Shown: positions 58,933-64,000 of the stretch, piece after piece
Layout of the letters: every line of letters begins with the position of its first letter
Position numbering within the stretch: position 1 is the stretch's first letter
DNA from: Fimbriimonadaceae bacterium
GTDB lineage: Bacteria; Armatimonadota; Fimbriimonadia; Fimbriimonadales; Fimbriimonadaceae
DNA length: 64,000 nucleotides
Assembly (NCBI GenBank): GCA_019454145.1
Contig: CP075366.1
Location: forward strand, 413,564 to 477,563
Direction of reading: 5' to 3'
Notes under the pieces: generated by a model
What the model was told of the DNA's origin: nothing
Databases searched by the model: none
The model's input: only the letters and a program-made list of their open reading frames with translations
Made by a program: the position numbers and the translations under genes

Positions 58933-59871
58933 TTACAAAGGCGGGGCTTGCTCAATCGCAATGGTGAATCGCCCATGAACAATTTCTTCCCAGGATTGGC
59001 CCTCGTCGTAGGAATGGAAAATCACGTGTTCCATTTCGGTATCAGATTTCTTTTTCCATTCTTCACGTACGTATTGCGATGTTCCGTCTGGGAAATTTGT
59101 GATCCCTTGAATTCTCACGCCATCCGCTACTTTTGAAACGATTCGTTCGGATTTCCAGCCTTCCGTCGTAACCGAGGTCGAATTCCAAGTGCCTTTAATT
59201 TTGTCAAAGGAGTAAGTCGTGGTGGACTTCGTTCCATCTATGCTTGTCCAAAATTCTTGAATTTCGTACCCTTTGTTGAGCTTCTTGATGACCGAAAAGC
59301 CGCCCTGCGCGCCCCCTGGCATCATGTAATTCCAGAAACCTAACATGAAGTCGAGAAGCTTCCCGTTCTTATACTTTACGGCAGGAAATTCAACCATTTC
59401 AGCCGCAACGATGTAGCGTTTGTGGGTTCTGAGTGAGTCGAACTCACCAGCTTTTTTAACTTGACTTATATCTTCAAAGCCGTACTTCACCGCTTCGTCA
59501 AGATGGTTGAATGCGGTTTCAACTAAATCTAAGCCTGCGTATGCTCTTGAAAGGGCAAATTCGCATTCCTCTCGATGATAAGTTGCAGTAATGGCGACAT
59601 CTAAAGGTTTAATTGCACGGCTGTAATCACCTAACTCAATCCTAGATCGCCCTAATCTAAAATAATCGGTAGCCGTTGCTTGGGTTCCGGCCGTTATTTT
59701 TGAATATTTATTCTCGGCGGTTTTCCAGTCCGAATTTTCGTAAGCCGCACCTGCTTCACCTCGAAGTTGCTCAACAACTCCTGTTGCTGACTCTCTACTT
59801 GTGGGTGCGGTTACCTGCCCATCTAACCCTAATGCGATTGCAGATACCACGAAGGATAACGCTGATACCAT
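58933..59871 (-). CDS. Secreted TPR-containing protein with C-terminal beta domain
   Basis: A signal peptide (MVSALSFVVSAIALGLDG) is followed by TPR-like helices (SDWKTAENKYSKITAG; DYFRLGRSRIELGDYSRAIK; FALSRAYAGLDLVETAFNHL) and a motif (EFDSLRTHKRYIVAAEMVEF) also seen in the next protein. The C-terminal 130 residues are a beta domain with repeated strands (FSVIKKLNKGYEIQEFWTSI; TTTYSFDKIKGTWNSTSVTT), perhaps a lipocalin-like or polyketide-cyclase-like fold. Length 312. Function unknown. It follows a shorter TPR gene on the same strand with 43 nt between. Confidence 0.68.
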   Translation of the reverse strand: MVSALSFVVSAIALGLDGQVTAPTSRESATGVVEQLRGEAGAAYENSDWKTAENKYSKITAGTQATATDYFRLGRSRIELGDYSRAIKPLDVAITATYHREECEFALSRAYAGLDLVETAFNHLDEAVKYGFEDISQVKKAGEFDSLRTHKRYIVAAEMVEFPAVKYKNGKLLDFMLGFWNYMMPGGAQGGFSVIKKLNKGYEIQEFWTSIDGTKSTTTYSFDKIKGTWNSTSVTTEGWKSERIVSKVADGVRIQGITNFPDGTSQYVREEWKKKSDTEMEHVIFHSYDEGQSWEEIVHGRFTIAIEQAPPL

Positions 59872-59914
59872 GATTGTGCCCTTTAGATTTATCGTTTAAG
59901 ACCAAGCGAACGTT

Positions 59915-60409
59915 TCACTCTTCTCGCATTTTATTGACGATTTTCTGAAATTTTTCGTTCGATCGAAGGCTCACAAGGTCAGGATCTTCCTCGGCCCACT
60001 CTGGTTGATTGAATCCAACTTTTGCGGAAAATTCTAATTCTTCAAGGGCTTTTTCTTGATTGCCTTGCTGAGCATAGCCGCAGGCTAAGTTGTAATGCAC
60101 TAATCCACGATTGCTCCCGAGCTCTTCAGAGTCGAGAAAAAGCTCACGAGCCTCATCGTAACGGCCTTGGTAATGGACGGAATATCCGAGCATAAACCAT
60201 GCTTGAGCATCCTTGGGATGCTTCTTGATCATTTCGCGGTAATGGTTTTCAGCACCGACCCAATCGCCTTCTGCATAGGCGGTTTTGGCTTCCCACTTCG
60301 TTTGGGTGTATTCACGCTCTTTTATTGTTTGCTGAGTGTTCCTAGCAACTGCCGCCCCGGCAATGACTAAAGAAAGCACCGCAATTATCCAGCCGAATTT
60401 GTGAAGCAT
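59915..60409 (-). CDS. Membrane-anchored TPR protein
   Basis: The start is ATG 60409, backed by GGAAG seven nt upstream. The protein opens with a membrane anchor or signal (HKFGWIIAVLSLVIAGAAVA), then three TPR units (WVGAENHYREMIKKHPKDAQ; FMLGYSVHYQGRYDEARELF; VHYNLACGYAQQGNQEKALE). It ends with DPDLVSLRSNEKFQKIVNKM, a motif typical of small TPR proteins and shared in essence with the downstream gene. It is divergent from pdhA. Likely a scaffold or assembly factor at the membrane, but the partner is unknown. Confidence 0.75.
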   Translation of the reverse strand: MLHKFGWIIAVLSLVIAGAAVARNTQQTIKEREYTQTKWEAKTAYAEGDWVGAENHYREMIKKHPKDAQAWFMLGYSVHYQGRYDEARELFLDSEELGSNRGLVHYNLACGYAQQGNQEKALEELEFSAKVGFNQPEWAEEDPDLVSLRSNEKFQKIVNKMREE

Positions 60410-60650
60410 CCTGACTTCCTTTACTATGTTCATTATGGGCAAAGTTCCCGTGCCCACCATTATCGTTGTCATTATTGCCGCAACTTACCGATATTAAGAG
60501 TGATTCGAACCCAGTATTGGTACCGGGCAAAAATTGCCATTGATCGGGCAATCTGCCCCGGGCGGGAGAAGGGAACGACAGGTAGAATTAACAAGCACGT
60601 CTCAATGGAGCGGCGGGCCGAAAAATCAACGATTCAAGAGGAATATTCAC

Positions 60651-61664
60651 GTGGCGAAGGCCAAATTGGAAGAATTAGAAAGCCCGGCGATGCTGGAAGA
60701 ATTTTATCGGCAGATGGTATTCATCCGTCGATTTGAAGAGAAGTGTAACGTTGCTTACCGACTCGGCAAGATTGGCGGTTATATGCACACCGCTGTGGGA
60801 ATGGAAGTGACCCCTGTTGGGTTTAATCACGTTCTCAAACCAACCTACGATTACATCATAACAGCTTACCGAGATCACCCACAGCCTTTGCTACTTGGTT
60901 CTGATCCGGTTGCTGTCATGGGAGAAATCATGGGCCGCAGTGCTGGCCTCAGCCGAGGAAAAGGCGGTTCGATGCACGTTTATGACATCGAAAAAGGATT
61001 CTTCGGTGGATGGGGAATCGTTGGCGGACATATCCCTTTGGGTGCAGGATTAGCATTTGGTAGCAAATACAAAGGTGAAGACAGAGTCACTCTTTGTTTA
61101 CTAGGCGACGGCGCGGCGAACCAAGGCGTTGTTTTTGAATCGATGAATATGGCTGCCCTTTGGGATTTGCCGATAATCTTTGCGATTGAAAATAACGAAT
61201 TCGCTATGGGTACTCGCCTCGAATACCACGCTGCCGACACCGAGCTTTACAAACGCGGAGAGCCATTTGGTATCAAGAGTGAGCGGGTAGACGGCATGGA
61301 TATCTTGAGCTTCATCAAAGATGCCAAGCGCATTGTAGATTGGGTGCGAAAGGAACAAAAGCCATTCGTGATGGAAATCATGAACTACCGTTACAACGGT
61401 CACGGTGCCGCTGATAACGATCGCCAGTTATACCGAACCAAAGAGGAAGAAGCAGCCGCCGAGAAGAGAGATCCGATTGCTCGGCTCGAAAAGGTTTTGA
61501 TAGACCGAAACATCATGAATCGCGAAAAAATGGAAGCGATTGATGAAGAGCTAACCGATCAAGTCGAGGCAATTTATGAGGCCGCGGATGCCTCTCCATT
61601 CCCGGATGCGAGCGAAGTCTACGCAAACGTTTACACAGATATGGATCCGGAAAAAGGACACTAA
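60651..61664 (+). CDS. pdhA: Pyruvate dehydrogenase E1 component alpha subunit
   Basis: This is the TPP-dependent alpha chain of the E1 heterotetramer that decarboxylates pyruvate. The thiamine diphosphate motif is GDGAANQGVVFESMNMAALW, ending in IIFAIENNEF. The family start EFYRQMVFIRRFEEKC, RGKGGSMHVYDIEKGFFGGW and the C-terminal PFVMEIMNYRYNGHGAADND support alpha identity. I chose GTG 60651 with AGAGGA about eight nt upstream. Longer in-frame extensions look like noise. Related branched-chain 2-oxoacid or acetoin dehydrogenases are the alternatives. pdhB follows one base later. Confidence 0.93.
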   Translation: MAKAKLEELESPAMLEEFYRQMVFIRRFEEKCNVAYRLGKIGGYMHTAVGMEVTPVGFNHVLKPTYDYIITAYRDHPQPLLLGSDPVAVMGEIMGRSAGLSRGKGGSMHVYDIEKGFFGGWGIVGGHIPLGAGLAFGSKYKGEDRVTLCLLGDGAANQGVVFESMNMAALWDLPIIFAIENNEFAMGTRLEYHAADTELYKRGEPFGIKSERVDGMDILSFIKDAKRIVDWVRKEQKPFVMEIMNYRYNGHGAADNDRQLYRTKEEEAAAEKRDPIARLEKVLIDRNIMNREKMEAIDEELTDQVEAIYEAADASPFPDASEVYANVYTDMDPEKGH

Positions 61665-61665
61665 G

Positions 61666-62646
61666 ATGGCAACTATCGAAATGACTTATCGAGATGCCAT
61701 CTCTAAGGTGCTGGCAGAGGAAATCGAGCACGATGAAAATGTGCTTATCATGGGCGAAGATATTGGTCGCTACCAAGGAACGTTCCGGGTTACACAGGGG
61801 ATGTTTGAGAAATACGGTGGCAAGCGAATTTTGGATACGCCTATTACGGAAGCAGGATTTACGGGAATCGCAATTGGTGCCGCTATGGTTGGGCTTCGAC
61901 CAGTCGTTGAGATGATGACGATGTCGTTTTCCATTCTCGCGATGGATCAAATCATCAACCACGCAGCGAAGATTCACTACATGACGGGTGGTCAAGCCAA
62001 GGTTCCTTTGGTAGTTCGTGGCCCGGGTGGAGCAGCTAAGCAGCTTTCTGCCCAACACACTCACTGCTTGGAAGGCTGGTATGCGCATGCTCCTGGCCTC
62101 AAAGTTGTCGCTCCGGCAACTGCGGTTGACGCATACGGAATGCTCCGCACGGCGATTCGGGATGATAACCCGGTTATCTTCACAGAAAACCCAGGTCTTT
62201 ACACGATCAAAGGAGAAATTCCTGATGACAAAGATTTCTCAATACCTTTCGGAAAGGCACAGATACTTCACGAAGGGAATGATGTCAGCTTGATCGGTTA
62301 TTCGCGAATGACCCAGGTCAACCTTGCGGCAGCGGAAGCTCTGGAAAAAGACGGAATTAGTGCTGAAGTCGTTGACGTCCGCTCACTCAGTCCATTGGAC
62401 ATGACTACCATCAACGCAAGCGTGGCCAAGACCCACCGCGCTGTGGTTGTGTACGAAGACTGGAAGTTCGGTGGGTTCGGTGGTGAAATTGCCGCAAGAA
62501 TCGGTGAAGAAAGCTTTGATGAGCTTGATGCTCCAGTTGTCCGATGTGGGGGACTAAACGTTCCAACTCCGTATGCACGAAATCTTGAACTAGAGTGTAT
62601 TCCTGACGTTGACGATGTCATCGCAGCAGTTCGGAAACTCAGTTAA
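61666..62646 (+). CDS. pdhB: Pyruvate dehydrogenase E1 component beta subunit
   Basis: The beta chain of E1. Conserved blocks are EEIEHDENVLIMGEDIGRYQ, ILDTPITEAGFTGIAIGAAM, VPLVVRGPGGAAKQLSAQHT and a C-terminal domain with VVVYEDWKFGGFGGEIAARI. The start is ATG 61666 with AAAGGACAC upstream and only one base after the pdhA stop. The frame is open far upstream, within pdhA, but it is antiparallel to nothing homologous there. Length 326. E2 and E3 genes are not in the window. A strong terminator follows 18 nt downstream, so the pdhAB transcript ends here. Confidence 0.95.
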   Translation: MATIEMTYRDAISKVLAEEIEHDENVLIMGEDIGRYQGTFRVTQGMFEKYGGKRILDTPITEAGFTGIAIGAAMVGLRPVVEMMTMSFSILAMDQIINHAAKIHYMTGGQAKVPLVVRGPGGAAKQLSAQHTHCLEGWYAHAPGLKVVAPATAVDAYGMLRTAIRDDNPVIFTENPGLYTIKGEIPDDKDFSIPFGKAQILHEGNDVSLIGYSRMTQVNLAAAEALEKDGISAEVVDVRSLSPLDMTTINASVAKTHRAVVVYEDWKFGGFGGEIAARIGEESFDELDAPVVRCGGLNVPTPYARNLELECIPDVDDVIAAVRKLS

Positions 62647-62663
62647 AATTTGTCGCTCGGAAG

Positions 62664-62699
62664 AAAAAAGCTGGGCACTCGCGGGTGCCCAGCTTTTTT
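62664..62699 (+). terminator. Rho-independent terminator of pdhAB
   Basis: A nine-bp G+C-rich stem, GCTGGGCAC (62670-62678) with GTGCCCAGC (62685-62693), extended by six A-T pairs and followed by a T run (TTTTTT). It is symmetric and would work on both strands. Confidence 0.93.
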
Positions 62700-62791
62700 A
62701 CCAGTTCTAGGGAAATTGAAGGATTGTTAAACAAATCTAGTATTTTTTGGCGGCACAGCCCCATTAGCGTTGGGTTAAAATATGCACGTTG

Positions 62792-62840
62792 CGCTTCGTT
62801 TTTGAAGCGTATTTGTTCTGAGTCTGCTTTGCAGATTTTT
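62792..62840 (+). promoter_or_regulatory. Leader hairpins ahead of the PEP-CTERM protease gene
   Basis: Two short hairpins lie in the 5' region: CGCTTC/GAAGCG (62792-62809) with a GTTTTT loop, and TCTGC-TTT-GCAGA (62823-62835) followed by TTTTT (62836-62840). The second resembles a short intrinsic terminator just upstream of the coding start. Attenuation is possible but unproven. Confidence 0.4.
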
Positions 62841-62855
62841 AGGATGGGAATTAGC

Positions 62856-63869
62856 ATGCAAAAAAAACTGGTTACACTTGCTTTCGCGGCTTTGTGCCTC
62901 AACACTGGCGCCTTTGCCCTAAGCTTTAACTTCACAACGTCCGGAAGCGTTCCAACCAACGTACAAAACGCATTTGCCCAGGCAGGTCAACGTTGGTCCG
63001 ACTTATTTAGCGATAACTTCACAGTAAACGTAACTATCGGTTGGCAAGCCCTTCCGACTGGCGTTTTAGGGGCTGCCGGCTCATCATCTCAAAACGTAAG
63101 CCTGAGCACATTGCGCACGGCTATGATGAATGACGCGACCTCGGGCGACGATACGACTGCGGTTAACAGCCTTGGACTTGGTTCGTCCATCAACTTTTTG
63201 ACTAACCACAACTCCACCAACAGCAACGTGTATTTGGACAACAACGGTTCTACGAATAACACCACGCTGAATATTAATACGGCTAACGCAAAAGCTCTCG
63301 GAATTAGCACGACAGCTACTACCGATGCATCTATCACATTCAGTAGCTCATTCAGCTGGGATTTTGACCCTACGAACGGAATCACATCTGGTCAATACGA
63401 CCTTGTGGGTGTTGCAGCTCATGAAATCGGTCACGCCCTCGGCTTTACTAGCGGAGTAGACGGACTTGATACAGCAAATGGAAGTCAGAGCGAAGATAGC
63501 AGGTTACTAAAAACTTTGGACTTGTTCCGGTATTCAAACCGAGGTGGATTTGGTTTACAACGAGACTTCGTTGCTGATAACAACGCGAAGTTCTTCTCAA
63601 TCAATAATGGAGCTACCCTGGGATCTCAATTCTCACGAGGTATTAATCTCGGTGACGGCAACCAGGCAAGCCACTGGCGCGACAACTCCGGAATCGGCAT
63701 TATGGATCCGACCGCTGCTCCTGGAGAACTCATGGTAATCAGTGCTAATGACATTCAAGCGTTTGATGTTATTGGCTACAATCTGAAAGCAGTACCAGAA
63801 CCATTCAGCATGGTTGGCCTCGGAGTCGCAGCACTGGCAATTGCACGACGCAAGCGAAAGAACAGCTAA
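62856..63869 (+). CDS. Secreted PEP-CTERM metalloprotease (NF038122-like)
   Basis: The protein has a signal peptide (MQKKLVTLAFAALCLNTGAF), a large Ser/Thr/Asn-rich catalytic domain with H189-E190-x-x-H193 in VAAHEIGHALGFTSGVDG, and a C-terminal sorting signal: VPEP, hydrophobic GLGVAALAIA, then basic RRKRKNS. This is the PEP-CTERM design, recognised by an exosortase-type system encoded elsewhere. Length 337. The long Asn/Thr-rich stretch (NSTNSNVYLDNNGSTNNTTL) may be glycosylated or structural. It is probably an extracellular protease. Start at ATG 62856. An ATG at 62844 is in the same frame. Confidence 0.9.
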   Translation: MQKKLVTLAFAALCLNTGAFALSFNFTTSGSVPTNVQNAFAQAGQRWSDLFSDNFTVNVTIGWQALPTGVLGAAGSSSQNVSLSTLRTAMMNDATSGDDTTAVNSLGLGSSINFLTNHNSTNSNVYLDNNGSTNNTTLNINTANAKALGISTTATTDASITFSSSFSWDFDPTNGITSGQYDLVGVAAHEIGHALGFTSGVDGLDTANGSQSEDSRLLKTLDLFRYSNRGGFGLQRDFVADNNAKFFSINNGATLGSQFSRGINLGDGNQASHWRDNSGIGIMDPTAAPGELMVISANDIQAFDVIGYNLKAVPEPFSMVGLGVAALAIARRKRKNS

Positions 63870-63893
63870 CCCAAGAAAACCAGTAAACCCTTG

Positions 63894-63928
63894 GCGGGCA
63901 AATCAGCTAGTCTAGTTTGCCCGCTTGA
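63894..63928 (+). terminator. Probable terminator of the PEP-CTERM gene
   Basis: A nine-bp repeat, GCGGGCAAA (63894-63902) with TTTGCCCGC (63916-63924), separated by a 13-nt loop and followed by a T-rich tail (TTGATTTT). It lies 24 nt past the stop codon. Beyond it, up to the window end, no gene can be called. Confidence 0.75.
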
Positions 63929-64000
63929 TTTTGGTAATTACGTTTGCACATCGCCGTCATTGCGCTCATACCCATGCTCAGATAAAACGGGCGGAGTTCT

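Noticed and set aside
61513-62088. Antisense open frame of 191 codons across the pdhA/pdhB junction
   Set aside because: It covers two confident genes on the plus strand and shows no protein-like pattern.
63930-64000. Possible start of a new gene after the last terminator
   Set aside because: A TTG frame stops after about a dozen codons. Another frame reads a glycosyltransferase-like YPCSDKTGGV, but the two do not join and the window ends, so no call is made.
1-64000. CRISPR arrays, rRNA, prophage, integrase and IS with inverted repeats
   Set aside because: I looked for regularly spaced direct repeats, rRNA-like blocks and transposase genes and found only the RAYT locus. CIRCE-type heat-shock repeats were also looked for and not seen.

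Overview
The window looks like chromosome of an Armatimonadota bacterium, most likely of the Fimbriimonadia. This is inferred from protein style: a type IV pilin-like protein whose N-terminus reads [19 protein letters not shown] followed by [20 protein letters not shown], a PEP-CTERM metalloprotease ending in VPEPFSMVGLGVAALAIARR, futalosine-pathway menaquinone synthesis, HspR-type heat-shock control and moderate G+C. I had no database, so the phylum assignment is inference. Genes are tightly packed on both strands, gaps rarely exceed 200 nt, and no prophage, CRISPR array or rRNA is seen.

Layout. 1-4.1 kb: end of a membrane protein, recO, an oligopeptide-type solute-binding lipoprotein and an AraC-type regulator. 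4.2-12.7 kb: LemA and a lipoprotein, then purL, a large periplasmic TPR protein, nadK, an OppF-like ATPase, phoU and an FKBP-like protein. 12.7-15.2 kb: polysaccharide ABC exporter (permease and ATPase) facing a family 2 glycosyltransferase. 15.2-24.1 kb: mqnC, carA, an S9 peptidase, a HEAT-like protein, a DUF5117-type metalloprotease and tatA. 24.2-27.4 kb: a membrane-anchored unknown, selA and two tandem paralogous unknown genes plus a small unknown. 27.4-35.3 kb: an HI0933-type flavoprotein, KtrAB-type potassium uptake, an AlkZ-like winged-helix protein, an M28 peptidase and nhaA behind a structured leader. 35.3-40.9 kb: trmFO, penicillin acylase, nadE and a pilin-like protein. 41.2-48.4 kb: a BNR-repeat secreted protein, tRNA-Met, an M1-type peptidase and oligoendopeptidase F. 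48.5-54.1 kb: Lrp regulator, Eis-type acetyltransferase, a cystathionine gamma-synthase/lyase and the decayed tail of a second copy, two unknowns and an MmgE/PrpD enzyme. 54.1-57.5 kb: a RAYT transposase inside a REP-like array, then clpB with a perfect HAIR operator. 57.5-64 kb: unknowns, two TPR proteins, pdhAB and a PEP-CTERM metalloprotease.

Most of the window is housekeeping: purine, pyrimidine, NAD(P) and menaquinone synthesis, pyruvate oxidation, tRNA modification and DNA repair. To this is added a rich set of secreted or periplasmic peptidases (S9, DUF5117, M28, M1, M3, penicillin acylase, PEP-CTERM protease) and an oligopeptide uptake system, which together suggest a protein- or peptide-scavenging heterotroph.

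The most interesting non-routine items are the alternating repeat-word array around the RAYT gene, the riboswitch-like leader of nhaA, the HAIR operator abutting the clpB start codon, the selA-linked tandem paralogs that share an identical overlap architecture, the fossil 3' end of a duplicated transsulfuration gene, and the repeated use of 4-nt shared stop codons at convergent gene junctions.
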